A DNA stretch of 64,000 bases from assembly GCF_003337555.1 (NCBI RefSeq), contig NZ_QPJK01000006.1, positions 1 through 64,000 on the forward strand, written 5' to 3'. The number at the start of each line of letters is the position of its first letter. Position 1 is the stretch's first letter. A program made the translations under genes and the position numbers. The notes beneath the pieces were generated by a model, which searched no databases, was not told where the DNA came from, and saw nothing but the letters and a program-made list of their open reading frames with translations. This DNA is from Pseudorhodoferax soli (GTDB lineage Bacteria > Pseudomonadota > Gammaproteobacteria > Burkholderiales > Burkholderiaceae_C). This document shows positions 16,113 to 25,159 of the stretch, in pieces.

Positions 16113-16178
16113 GGATCCTCCCCCGGTGACGGGTGGTCCACGAGCCTAGCGCCGTATGGCCTGGTGCGGCAAGAGGAA

Positions 16179-16245
16179 CGCCCCGCTGCGGCCAGGCCGG
16201 CGGGGCGTTTTTCGGTCGGATGGTGGATGACCCGGGTCATCCACC
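16179..16245. terminator. Bidirectional hairpins between the activator and the secreted-repeat gene
   Basis: Two dyads lie side by side. At 16222-16245 GGTGGATGACCC is followed directly by its reverse complement, a perfect 24-bp palindrome 7 bp past the stop of the gene at 16253. At 16179-16209 CGCCCCGC pairs with GCGGGGCG and is followed on the plus strand by GTTTTT. On the minus strand, the direction of the flanking genes, the second hairpin is followed by a weaker T-rich run. They probably stop transcription from the upstream gene. Confidence 0.55.
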
Positions 16246-16252
16246 GCGCCGG

Positions 16253-16663
16253 TCAGCTGGCGCTCTTGTCCTTGAGCTTCTCGCCGCCGCGGCGAATGGC
16301 GGCGCCGCTGCGCTCCATGCCGTTGCCAACGGCCTCGCCGGTGCGTTCTGCGCCGTGCTTGATGGCCTCGCCGGTGCGCCGCGCGCCGCGCTTGACGGCG
16401 GCGCCGGCGTTGTGCGCGCCTTCCTTGATGTTCTGTTCCGCGCGGGCGGCCGGGCCGGGTTGCGGGTTGCGCGGATCGGCGCTGCGGTAGGCCGGCGCCG
16501 GGGCGTCGCGCGTGGCGGGTGCGGTGTTGGCGCCGCGGTAGTTCTGCAGGGCTTGGTCCATGCGCTGTTCGCGCGTGGTGTCCTGCGCATGGGCCGCGGG
16601 AAGCAGGCCGGCGAGGGCGATGGTGGTGGCGGCGACGAGGCCCAGGTGGCGGGGAGACTTCAT
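16253..16663 (-). CDS. Secreted amphipathic-repeat protein
   Basis: The 136-residue product has a Sec signal peptide (basic MKSPRH, hydrophobic core, likely cut after AHA at residue 26), a proline/alanine linker and a C-terminal half of tandem 11-residue units. Examples are AVKRGARRTGE, AIKHGAERTGE and AVGNGMERSG between residues 85 and 125. Such units form amphipathic helices like those of LEA or apolipoprotein-type stress proteins. No enzyme motif is present. It would act in the periplasm or envelope; a stress role is inference. Confidence 0.75.
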   Translation of the reverse strand: MKSPRHLGLVAATTIALAGLLPAAHAQDTTREQRMDQALQNYRGANTAPATRDAPAPAYRSADPRNPQPGPAARAEQNIKEGAHNAGAAVKRGARRTGEAIKHGAERTGEAVGNGMERSGAAIRRGGEKLKDKSAS

Positions 16664-16784
16664 GGTGCTGTCCGTTGTCGTTGGGATGGCCCTAGCGTAA
16701 GCAGGAGGCGGCGCCGGCGCAGTCGGCTGGGCGCGCGATGCGGCGTGGGCCTGCGACTACGTGGTGCAGGGTTCAGGGCGCGGC

Positions 16785-17738
16785 TCAGATCTCGTAGCCA
16801 TCCGCGGTCACCTTGTCCTTGTCGGCCACCATGGCCTGGTCGACCACGCTGCGCTGCAGCGTCGGTGCGAAGGACTCGATCAGCGCGTACACGTAGGCAC
16901 GCAGGTAGCTGCCGCGGCGCAGCGCGAGCTTGGTCAGGTTGATGCCGAACAGCGCGCCCGCGTCGATGGCGCGCAGCTGCGTGTCGCGCTCGGCCTCGAA
17001 CGCGATGGAGGCGACGATGCCCACGCCCATGCCGAGTTCCACATAGGTCTTGATGACGTCGGCGTCCATCGCGCTGAGCACGATGCGCGGCTCGATGCGG
17101 TGCTTGGCGAAGGCCTGGTCGATGTGGCCGCGGCCGGTGAAGCCCGCGCCGTAGGTGATCAGCGGGTAGCGCGCCAGCTTCTCCAGGCTCAGCGGGCCGT
17201 CGAGCAGCGGGTGGTTGGGCGGCACGATGACGGAGTGCGTCCAGCGGTAGCAGGGCAGGGCCACGAGGTCGGCGTACTGCGCCAGTGCCTCGGTGGCGAT
17301 GCCGATGTCGGCCTCGCCCGACAGCAGCATCTCGGCCACCTGGCGCGGCGAGCCCTGGTGCAGGTGCAGCCTGACGTTGGGAAACTGCAGCCGGAACTCC
17401 TGCACGGCCGTGGGCAGCGCATAGCGGGCCTGCGTGTGCGTGGCGGCGATGGACAGCGAGCCGCTTTGCTGCGCCACGAACTCCTGGCCCGCGGTGCGCA
17501 GGTTGTGGCTGCCCTGCAGGATGTTCTCGATGATGGGCAGCACATGGGCGCCGGGTTCGGTCAGGCCCGTGAGCCGCTTGCCGGCGCGCACGAACAGGTC
17601 GATGCCCAGTTCCTCCTCCAGCTCGCGGATCTGCCGGCTCACGCCGGGCTGCGAGGTGTGCAGCGTGTGGGCCACTTCGGTGAGGTTGAAGCCGCAGCGC
17701 ACGGTTTCGCGGACGGAGCGCAATTGCTGGAAGTTCAT
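16785..17738 (-). CDS. CysB-family LysR transcriptional regulator
   Basis: This 317-residue LysR protein belongs to the CysB/Cbl/SsuR branch: MNFQQLRSVRETVRCGFNLT, TSQPGVSRQIRELEEELG and GKRLTGLTEPG in the HTH region, and THTQARYALPTAV at the start of the ligand domain. CysB-type regulators control sulfur assimilation and sulfonate or sulfate-ester use, and bind sulfate, APS or O-acetylserine derivatives. The start is ATG 17738 because it places the HTH at the usual distance. It lies next to a desulfurisation-type flavoprotein and a SsuD-like monooxygenase. A candidate operator sits 35 bp upstream. Confidence 0.9.
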   Translation of the reverse strand: MNFQQLRSVRETVRCGFNLTEVAHTLHTSQPGVSRQIRELEEELGIDLFVRAGKRLTGLTEPGAHVLPIIENILQGSHNLRTAGQEFVAQQSGSLSIAATHTQARYALPTAVQEFRLQFPNVRLHLHQGSPRQVAEMLLSGEADIGIATEALAQYADLVALPCYRWTHSVIVPPNHPLLDGPLSLEKLARYPLITYGAGFTGRGHIDQAFAKHRIEPRIVLSAMDADVIKTYVELGMGVGIVASIAFEAERDTQLRAIDAGALFGINLTKLALRRGSYLRAYVYALIESFAPTLQRSVVDQAMVADKDKVTADGYEI

Positions 17739-17773
17739 CGTGCCGGATTGTTCGGGGCGACACGCAAATCTCA

Positions 17774-17798
17774 AACGATTGATTCGTTGGTTCTATAT
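17774..17798 (-). promoter_or_regulatory. ATAT-N17-CGTT motif upstream of the CysB-like gene
   Basis: On the minus strand ATAT (17798-17795) and CGTT (17777-17774) are separated by exactly 17 bp. The same arrangement occurs ahead of three other sulfur-related units in this window (19257, 28159 and 59391). The inner bases AATCAAT next to CGTT closely match the site at 59391. It would serve autoregulation of the LysR gene. Confidence 0.55.
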
Positions 17799-17835
17799 CG
17801 CCAAAACATCGCTGGGGCGCGCCACGGCATGCTCG

Positions 17836-17866
17836 AAAAAAAGCCCCATGCCATCCGGCATGGGGC
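17836..17866 (-). terminator. Rho-independent terminator after the acyl-CoA-dehydrogenase-like gene
   Basis: GCCCCATGCC and GGCATGGGGC form a perfect 10-bp stem with a 4-base loop. On the minus strand it is followed by seven T residues (17836-17842). It ends transcription of the gene at 17973-19181 before the LysR gene. Confidence 0.85.
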
Positions 17867-17972
17867 CCAAATCCCCTTCCGAGGGAGCCATCTGTCCCAC
17901 GCAATCGTCATGGCCGCGCGGCGGCGGCGAACGAGATTCATGCGCTGGCAGATGTGTGCCATGCTGCCTGCG

Positions 17973-19181
17973 CTACAGGCCCAGCGCGCGGCGTCCGGCG
18001 GCGGCCAGCACGGCGTCGCTCTGCGGCGCGTGCACGCGGCCGCACAGCACGTCGCGCAGGTGGCGCTGCAGCGGGTTGTGGCGCGTGAGGCCATGGTTGC
18101 CGCAGAGCTTGAGCGCGCGCTCTACGGCCTCGATGGACTGGGCCGTCACGCTGTGCTTGAGCAGGCCGCTGTCGGCCGCCGGCGGCGGCTCGCCGCACTC
18201 CACGGCGGCCACGGCATCGTCGAGCAGCACGCGGTTGTGGCGCAGCAGCGCCTCGATCTCGCCCAGCGCCTCGTGCGTGCGCGGCAGGCTGGCCAGCGGC
18301 GCGCCCAGGCTGCCCGGCGCACGCTGGCGCAGGAACTCCAGCAGCCAGTCGCGCGCCGCGCGGGCCACGGCGTCGTAGAGCGCGCCCAGCAGCACCGCCA
18401 TCCAGGCCTGGTGCAGGGCCTGGGCCTGCTGCTCGGCCGCACTGCCGGCGCCGGGGGCCCAGTCGGCCGGTGCGCGAAGGTCCACGGCGTTCTCCAGCGG
18501 CAGCGCGACCTTGTCGAACACCGCCTCGTGGCTGCCGGAGGCGCGCAGGCCCAGGTGGTCCCAGCTGCGCACGATGGTGATGCCCGGCGCATCGCGCGGC
18601 ACCAGGAACACACCGGTGCGCGGCGGGGCCTCGTCGGTGCGGCCCCAGACGACCAGCCAGCGCAGGCCCTCGATGCCGGTGCAGTACAGCTTGTGACCCG
18701 ACAGTTGCCAGCCCTGGGCATCGCGGCGTGCCACGGTGTCGGGCAGGCCGCCGCGGCTGGGCGAACCCAGCAGCGGTTCCACCCGCAGCGCATTGACGAG
18801 CGCACCGTCGCGCACGGCGTCGCGGGCCACGCGCTCGCGCAGCGCCAGCGGCCAGCGGCTGCCCTCGTGCCCCAGCGCCAGGTGCTGCAGGTAGGTCATG
18901 GTGAGGATCAGCGCCGTGGCCGGCTCCGCATGCGCGAGTGCCGCGACGACGCGGCGTGCCTGCGACAGCCCGGCGCCCGCGCCCCCCCAGTGCCGCGGCA
19001 CCACCAGCGCGACAAGGCCGGCCTCGTGCAGCGCCGCGAAGTTGGCGTGCGGAAACGCGCCGCTGGCGTCCAGCGCGGCCGCACCGCCGGCCAGCAGCGC
19101 CGTGAGCCGGGCCAGGACGGTGGGATGCAGGCCGGCGGCAGCGGGCGCGCTCGGCAGTCGGTACAGCAGGGGGGCGTTCAT
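17973..19181 (-). CDS. Acyl-CoA-dehydrogenase-like flavoprotein (SfnB/DszC-like)
   Basis: The 402-residue protein has the acyl-CoA dehydrogenase fold: an N-terminal helical domain with VPRHWGGAGAGL, a beta domain with QGWQLSGHKLYCTGIEGLRWLVVWGR (residues about 155-185, in part), DHLGLRASGSHEAVFDKV, and a C-terminal LKLCGNHGLTRHNPLQRHLRDVL. This is the pattern of the SfnB/DszC/monooxygenase subgroup, which uses reduced flavin to oxidise organosulfur compounds instead of oxidising acyl-CoA. The neighbouring CysB-type regulator, SsuD-like enzyme and solute receptors support a role in sulfur scavenging. The substrate is unknown. Confidence 0.8.
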   Translation of the reverse strand: MNAPLLYRLPSAPAAAGLHPTVLARLTALLAGGAAALDASGAFPHANFAALHEAGLVALVVPRHWGGAGAGLSQARRVVAALAHAEPATALILTMTYLQHLALGHEGSRWPLALRERVARDAVRDGALVNALRVEPLLGSPSRGGLPDTVARRDAQGWQLSGHKLYCTGIEGLRWLVVWGRTDEAPPRTGVFLVPRDAPGITIVRSWDHLGLRASGSHEAVFDKVALPLENAVDLRAPADWAPGAGSAAEQQAQALHQAWMAVLLGALYDAVARAARDWLLEFLRQRAPGSLGAPLASLPRTHEALGEIEALLRHNRVLLDDAVAAVECGEPPPAADSGLLKHSVTAQSIEAVERALKLCGNHGLTRHNPLQRHLRDVLCGRVHAPQSDAVLAAAGRRALGL

Positions 19182-19256
19182 GGGTGGGTGCGGCGGGGTC
19201 GGGGCAAGGCCTTGCAGGCTATCGGCACGGCGCCGCTGCCCAAACTCGAACGGCGC

Positions 19257-19281
19257 ATATGGATGGGCGTTTTCCTTCGTT
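19257..19281 (+). promoter_or_regulatory. ATAT-N17-CGTT motif upstream of the SsuD-like gene
   Basis: CGCATAT followed by a TTTTCCT block and CGTT closely matches the site at 28159 (identical CGCATAT, TTTTCCT and CGTT at the same spacing). The motif ends 54 bp before the ATG at 19336, suitable for LysR-type activation. Confidence 0.55.
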
Positions 19282-19335
19282 CCGCCTGCGGGCAGGGCTG
19301 GCTAAGGTCGCGCCGATCCAACGGAGCACACCACC

Positions 19336-20439
19336 ATGAGCCAAGTCGAATTCATCGGCATGATCCAGAGCCAGAAGGTCTCGGAGATCCACGCCGCCCA
19401 GGGGCCCGCCATCGACCGCGACTACGTGCGCGCGTTCGCCCAGGCACACGAGGCCGCCGGCTTCGACCGCATCCTCGTACCGCACCATTCCACCGGGCCG
19501 GACGCCACGCTGACGGTGGCCTACGCGGCATCGGTCACCGAGCGCATCGGCTTCATGCTGGCACACCGGCCCGGCTTCGTGGCGCCGACCCTGGCGGCGC
19601 GGCAGTTCGCCTCGCTCGACCAGTTCAGCGGCGGCCGGCTGGCCGTGCACTACATCTCGGGCGGCTCCGACGACGAGCAAAAGCGCGACGGCGACTGGCT
19701 CGACCACGACCAGCGCTACGCCCGCACCGCCGAATACCTGGAGGTGCTGCACAAGGTCTGGACGGCCGACAAGCCGTTCGACCACGAAGGCGCGCACTAT
19801 CGCGCGCGCAACGCGTTCTCCGAGGTCAAGCCGGTGCAGACGCGCAACGGCAGGCCGCATGTGCCGGTGTACTTCGGCGGCGCGTCCGAGGCCGCGATTC
19901 CCGTGGCCGGCCAATACGCCGATGTCTACGCGCTGTGGGGCGAATCGCTGGATCAGGCGCGCGAGCTGACCACGCGCGTGCGCGCCGAGGCGGCGAAGCA
20001 CGGCCGCAGCGTGCGCTTCTCGGTCTCGTTCCGTCCCATCCTGGCGGAGACCGAAGAGAAGGCCTGGGCCCGCGCCGAAGCCATCCTGGCCGAGACGCGC
20101 CGCCTGCGCGTGGTGCAGGGCTTCGGCCGTGGCGGGCCGCAGCAGAGCGAGGGCGCGCGCCGCCTGCTGGCCGCGGCCGACAAGGGTCCGCGCGTGGACA
20201 AGCGGCTGTGGACGGCGATTGCGCAGGAGACCGGCGCGCGCTCCAACAGCACTGCGCTGGTCGGCACGCCCGAGCAGGTGGCCGATGCGCTGCTGGATTA
20301 CCACGACCTGGGTGTGAGCACCTTCCTGATCCGCGGCTTCGACCCCCTGGAGGATGCGACCGACTACGGCCGCGCGCTGATCCCGCTGACGCGCGAATTG
20401 GTCGCGCAGCGCATCGCCAACCGCCGGGAGGCCGCATGA
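19336..20439 (+). CDS. SsuD-like LLM-class flavin-dependent monooxygenase
   Basis: The 367-residue protein is a bacterial luciferase-like (LLM) FMNH2-dependent monooxygenase close to alkanesulfonate monooxygenase. Typical segments are EAAGFDRILVPHHSTGPDAT, IGFMLAHRPGFVAPTLAARQ, DQFSGGRLAVHYISGGSD (each in part), the RYARTAEYLEVL block and VPVYFGGASEAA. Family members cleave C-S bonds of sulfonates using reduced FMN. No flavin reductase is adjacent. The stop overlaps the start of the Bug receptor gene, so the two are coupled. Confidence 0.88.
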   Translation: MSQVEFIGMIQSQKVSEIHAAQGPAIDRDYVRAFAQAHEAAGFDRILVPHHSTGPDATLTVAYAASVTERIGFMLAHRPGFVAPTLAARQFASLDQFSGGRLAVHYISGGSDDEQKRDGDWLDHDQRYARTAEYLEVLHKVWTADKPFDHEGAHYRARNAFSEVKPVQTRNGRPHVPVYFGGASEAAIPVAGQYADVYALWGESLDQARELTTRVRAEAAKHGRSVRFSVSFRPILAETEEKAWARAEAILAETRRLRVVQGFGRGGPQQSEGARRLLAAADKGPRVDKRLWTAIAQETGARSNSTALVGTPEQVADALLDYHDLGVSTFLIRGFDPLEDATDYGRALIPLTRELVAQRIANRREAA

Positions 20440-21425
20440 TGCGGACGCTGCCAGCGTTCCAACGCCTGGCGCTCGGCCTGCTCGGCGCAGCGTGCCTGCT
20501 CGCGGCGCCGCTGGCCCAGGCCCAGGCCTGGCCGGGCAAGCCGCTCAAGCTCATCGTGCCGTTCCCGCCCGGCGGCGCGGCCGACACCATCGGCCGCTAC
20601 TACGCCGAGCAACTGGCGCACGCGCTGGGCCAGGCCGTGGTGGTGGACAACAAGCCCGGCGCCGGCACGGCGATCGCGGCCGAGGCCGCCGCACGTGCGG
20701 CACCCGACGGCTACACCTTGTCGCTGGCCACCAGCGGCCAGCTGACCATCCTGCCGCACCTGCAAGGCAACCTGCGCTTCGATCCGCTCAAGGACTTCAC
20801 GCCGGTCTCGCTGCTGGCCTCGGTGCCCAACGTGATCGCGGTGAACGCCAAGTTCCCCGCCGAATCGGTGGCGGCGCTGGTGGCCGCTGCGAGGGCGCAG
20901 CCGGGCAAGCTCAGCTACAGCTCGTGCGGCAGCGGCACGCTGTGCCATCTGAGCGGCGAGCTGTTCAAGGGCCTGACCGGCGCCGACCTGCTGCACGTGC
21001 CGTACAAGGGCAGCGCACCCGCGGTGGCGGCGGTGCTGGGCGGCGAGGTGCAGGTGGCGGTGGACACGCTGACCATCCTGGCGCCGCAGATCCAGGCCGG
21101 CAAGCTGCGCGGGCTGGTTCTCACCGCAGCGCAACGCTCGCCGCTGCTGCCCGGCGTGCCGAGCGCGCCAGAAGTTGGCTTGCCCGCATTCGCGACCTCG
21201 GGCTGGTTCGGCATCGTGCTGCCTGCGGGCGCGCCCGTACCGGTGGTCGAACGGCTGCAGCGCGAGATCGCCACCATCGCGCGCGCCCCCAAGACCGCGC
21301 GCGAGCTGGAGGCCAAGGGCATCACGGTGGAGCACAACACGCCCGCCGCCTTCGCCGAGCTGATCCGGCTGGACCATGGCCGCTGGGGCCGGGTCATCCG
21401 GGACAGCGACGTCCGCATCGAGTGA
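20436..21425 (+). CDS. Bug-family (TTT) periplasmic solute receptor
   Basis: The 329-residue product has a signal peptide cut after AQAQA near residue 30, followed by the Bug hallmarks WPGKPLKLIVPFPPGGAAD, VVVDNKPGAGT, AAPDGYTL and LLHVPYKGSAPAV. Bug receptors deliver carboxylates or other small anions to tripartite tricarboxylate transporters, although most in Comamonadaceae are orphans. ATG 20436 gives an ATGA overlap with the monooxygenase gene. Its ligand may be an organosulfur acid, judging from context. Confidence 0.88.
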   Translation: MMRTLPAFQRLALGLLGAACLLAAPLAQAQAWPGKPLKLIVPFPPGGAADTIGRYYAEQLAHALGQAVVVDNKPGAGTAIAAEAAARAAPDGYTLSLATSGQLTILPHLQGNLRFDPLKDFTPVSLLASVPNVIAVNAKFPAESVAALVAAARAQPGKLSYSSCGSGTLCHLSGELFKGLTGADLLHVPYKGSAPAVAAVLGGEVQVAVDTLTILAPQIQAGKLRGLVLTAAQRSPLLPGVPSAPEVGLPAFATSGWFGIVLPAGAPVPVVERLQREIATIARAPKTARELEAKGITVEHNTPAAFAELIRLDHGRWGRVIRDSDVRIE

Positions 21426-21438
21426 CCTGGACCACACC

Positions 21439-22443
21439 ATGACCAAGCCTTCCAACTTCTCCCGCCGCCGCGTGCTGCAGACCAGCGGCAGTGCCGCCAT
21501 CGTCGCGGCCAGCGGCCTGCTGGCTGCGCGCGCCTGGTCGCAGCCGCGCAAGCTCAACTTCGCCTGGAACGCCACGGCCTTCTGCCTGTCGCCCGTGGTC
21601 GTGGCGCAGGAGCGCGGCTACTTCGAACGCAACGGCCTGCAGGTGGAACTCACCAACTACACGGGCTCGACCGACCAATTGCTCGAGTCGCTGGCCACCG
21701 GCAAGGCCGACGCCGCGGTCGGCATGATCCACCGCTGGCTGAAGCCGCTGGAATCGGGCTTCGACGTGAAGATCGTCGGCAGCTCGCACGGCGGCTGCGT
21801 GCGGCTCGTCGGCTTGAAGGAGGCCGGCGTGACCCGGCTGGCCGACCTCAAGGGCAAGACCATCGGCGTCTCCGACATCGCCAGCCCCGGCAAGAACTTC
21901 TTCTCCATCCTGCTCAAGAAGAACGGCATCGACGCCGACAAGGACGTGGTCTGGCGCCAGTACCCGGCCGACCTGCTGGACATCGCCGTGAACAAGGGCG
22001 AGATCCAGGCCATCGCCGACGGCGACCCCAACATCTACCTCATCGAGAAGCGCAACAAGGCGCGCTACGTGGAGCTGGCCACCAACCTGTCGGGCGAGTA
22101 CAGGGACAAGGTCTGCTGCATCCTGGGCGCGCGCGGCGAACTCGTGCGCAAGGACAGGCCCGCGGTGGCCGCACTGGTGCGCTCCATCGTGCAGGCCTCC
22201 GACTACGTGGCCGACAACCCCAACGAATCGGCCAGGCTGTTCGCCCGGTACGCGCCCAAGGTCGGCGTGGACGACCTGCAGGCCCTGCTGGGCACGCTCA
22301 CGCACAAGCACCACCCGACAGGGCGCAGCCTGCGCGACGAGGTGGAGTTCTACGCGCGCGACTTCCAGTCGGTGGGCGTGCTCAAGCCGGGCACGAACGT
22401 GGCGAAGTTCGCGGACCACGTGTCGGTGGACGTGCTGGGCTGA
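21439..22443 (+). CDS. ABC sulfonate/nitrate-type substrate-binding protein (Tat signal)
   Basis: The 334-residue protein begins with a twin-arginine-type signal (FSRRRVLQTSG, cut near ARAWS) and continues with the SsuA/NMT1-like fold: LAFAW-like strand, ERGYFERNGLQVEL, LLESLATGKADAAVG and KGKTIGVSD. It is closely similar to the receptor at 28251 (shared SQPRKL, IHRWLKPLES/EAG, HGGC.RLV and YPADLLD). No permease or ATPase is adjacent, so it may feed the transporter encoded at 29276-31125. It follows the Bug gene by 13 bp in the organosulfur operon. Confidence 0.88.
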   Translation: MTKPSNFSRRRVLQTSGSAAIVAASGLLAARAWSQPRKLNFAWNATAFCLSPVVVAQERGYFERNGLQVELTNYTGSTDQLLESLATGKADAAVGMIHRWLKPLESGFDVKIVGSSHGGCVRLVGLKEAGVTRLADLKGKTIGVSDIASPGKNFFSILLKKNGIDADKDVVWRQYPADLLDIAVNKGEIQAIADGDPNIYLIEKRNKARYVELATNLSGEYRDKVCCILGARGELVRKDRPAVAALVRSIVQASDYVADNPNESARLFARYAPKVGVDDLQALLGTLTHKHHPTGRSLRDEVEFYARDFQSVGVLKPGTNVAKFADHVSVDVLG

Positions 22444-22499
22444 GGGCGGGGCGGACCAAGCGGCTGGCGGGCCACCCGCAGCGCTGCGGCGGCCCTGCG

Positions 22500-23084
22500 C
22501 TACCCACCCTGGGTGGGCGGCCGCCTCGACAGCACGGCCGCACGGCAGACATCCAGGATCTCGTCGGCGAGGGCCGAGTCGTCAGGACAGGCGCGCGACA
22601 GCACCAGCGCGCCGATCACCTGTGCAATCACCTCGATGCGCCTGGCGCGCAGTTCGCCTTCGCGTTGGGCGTCCTGCGGCGCACCGGACTGGCGCGCCAG
22701 CGTCGCCAGCAGGCCTTCGATGCCGGCCGCAAACGCCGCCTTGATCGGCTCCGGCTGGCGCGCAGCGTCGCCGCACAGCGCGGCCATCGTGCAACCGTCA
22801 CCGCGTGCGTCGCGGTGCTCCCGCGACAGGTAGTGCTCGACGAACGCGGCCGAATCAACGCCTTCGGCCTTGGTGGCTGTCTGCGCAAAGCCGCAGGTCG
22901 CCGCTTCCGCCAGCAGGTCGGCCTTGGACGGAAAGTGCTTGTAGAAGCCGCCGTGGGTGAAGCCGGCCACCGCCATCAGGTCCGCGATGCCCACCCCGTC
23001 GTAGCCACGCTCGCGGAACAGCGCAGCCGCCGTCTCGACGATGCGCGCCCGGTTCGCCTGCGCCTGCGCTTTGGTGACTTTCAT
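22500..23084 (-). CDS. TetR-family repressor
   Basis: The 194-residue product has a TetR HTH at residues 10-55 (IVETAAALFRERGYDGVGIA, then GFTHGGFYKHFPSKADLL) and a C-terminal ligand domain with the GDGCTMAALCGDAARQPEP block common to this subgroup. Two cysteines there could sense electrophiles, as in NemR; that is inference. The ATG is at 23084, since longer readings enter the operator region. It is divergent from the reductase operon and probably controls both. Confidence 0.88.
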   Translation of the reverse strand: MKVTKAQAQANRARIVETAAALFRERGYDGVGIADLMAVAGFTHGGFYKHFPSKADLLAEAATCGFAQTATKAEGVDSAAFVEHYLSREHRDARGDGCTMAALCGDAARQPEPIKAAFAAGIEGLLATLARQSGAPQDAQREGELRARRIEVIAQVIGALVLSRACPDDSALADEILDVCRAAVLSRRPPTQGG

Positions 23085-23132
23085 GCGAGATCTCTGAGGA
23101 TTGGCCTTTGCTGGAGGCGCCCAAATATACAT

Positions 23133-23184
23133 TGATGTCGATCATCATCAAAGTCTTGACAATAAAGATGATGATCGACATCAT
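23133..23184 (+). promoter_or_regulatory. Promoter overlapped by a pair of inverted TetR operators
   Basis: TGATGTCGATCATCATC (23133-23149) and its exact reverse complement (23167-23183) are 17 bp apart. Each half is itself nearly palindromic (TGATG.CGAT.ATCA). A -35 TTGACA (23156-23161) lies in the spacer, and CATCAT (23179-23184) fits the -10 at 17-bp spacing, inside the second operator. Repressor bound here would block transcription toward the reductase gene. Confidence 0.75.
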
Positions 23185-23209
23185 TGTGCAAACTCCACTG
23201 CAGACGCAC

Positions 23210-24304
<1,095 letters not shown>

Positions 24305-24362
24305 GCAGTTCCCCCGGTCGCGTCGCGGCAGGGGCGCCTTTTCCATCCAAGAGATCCAACAC

Positions 24363-25151
24363 ATGACCACACGCTCCACCGTTCTCATCACCGGCGCCTC
24401 GACCGGCATCGGCGCCACCTACGCCGACCGCTTCGCCCGCCGCGGCCACGACCTCGTGCTGGTCGCCCGCGACAAGGCGCGCCTGGAGGCGCTCGCAGTG
24501 CGCCTGCGCGACGAGACCGGCGCAGCCGTCGACATCCTGGCGGCCGACCTGACCCAGCCCGGCGACCTGGCCGCGGTCGAGGCACGCCTGCGCGACGACG
24601 CCCGCATCGACACCCTGGTCAACAACGCCGGGGCCGCGCTGTCCGGCCCGTTCATCGACCAGTCGACGGATTCCATCGCCAGGCTGATCGCCCTCAACAC
24701 CACCGCACCGGCGCGCTTGGCCAGCGCCATCGCACCGCGCCTGGCGCGGGCCGGCACCGGGGCGATCGTCAACATCGGCTCGGTGGTTGGCCTGGCGCCC
24801 GAGTTCGGCATGTCGGTCTACGGCGCGACCAAGGCCTTCGTGCTGTTCCTGTCGCAGGGCCTGAGCGTGGAGCTCGCGCCCAAGGGCGTCTACGTGCAGG
24901 CGGTGCTGCCGGCAGGCACCCGCACCGAGATCTGGGAACGCGCGGGCATCGATGCCAGTGCCATGCCCGATCTGATGGAGGTGGGTGCGCTGGTGGATGC
25001 CGCCCTGGTCGGCTTCGACCGCCGCGAGCCGGTGACCATCCCGCCGCTGCACGACGCGTCGCACTGGGCCGCACTGGATGCCGCGCGGCTGGGCCTGGTC
25101 GGGGATCTGCGGCAGGCCCATGTGGCAGAGCGCTACCGCCCGGCCGCCTGA
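24363..25151 (+). CDS. Short-chain dehydrogenase/reductase
   Basis: The 262-residue classical SDR has TGASTGIGATYADRFARRGH as the NAD(P)-binding motif at residues 10-29, NNAG at about 93-96, the catalytic Ser in NIGSVVG and YGATK as the Tyr-Lys pair. It resembles the DltE-like group of oxidoreductases. It follows the ene-reductase by 58 bp and precedes the quinone reductase by 8 bp, so all three are probably induced together by the TetR ligand. Confidence 0.9.
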   Translation: MTTRSTVLITGASTGIGATYADRFARRGHDLVLVARDKARLEALAVRLRDETGAAVDILAADLTQPGDLAAVEARLRDDARIDTLVNNAGAALSGPFIDQSTDSIARLIALNTTAPARLASAIAPRLARAGTGAIVNIGSVVGLAPEFGMSVYGATKAFVLFLSQGLSVELAPKGVYVQAVLPAGTRTEIWERAGIDASAMPDLMEVGALVDAALVGFDRREPVTIPPLHDASHWAALDAARLGLVGDLRQAHVAERYRPAA

Positions 25152-25159
25152 TCGCAGCA

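Noticed and set aside
16761-21425. Very long plus-strand frame (1554 codons) spanning several genes
   Set aside because: Only its last 330 codons (from 20436) are real, encoding the Bug receptor. The rest runs antisense to the LysR and flavoprotein genes and has no family resemblance.
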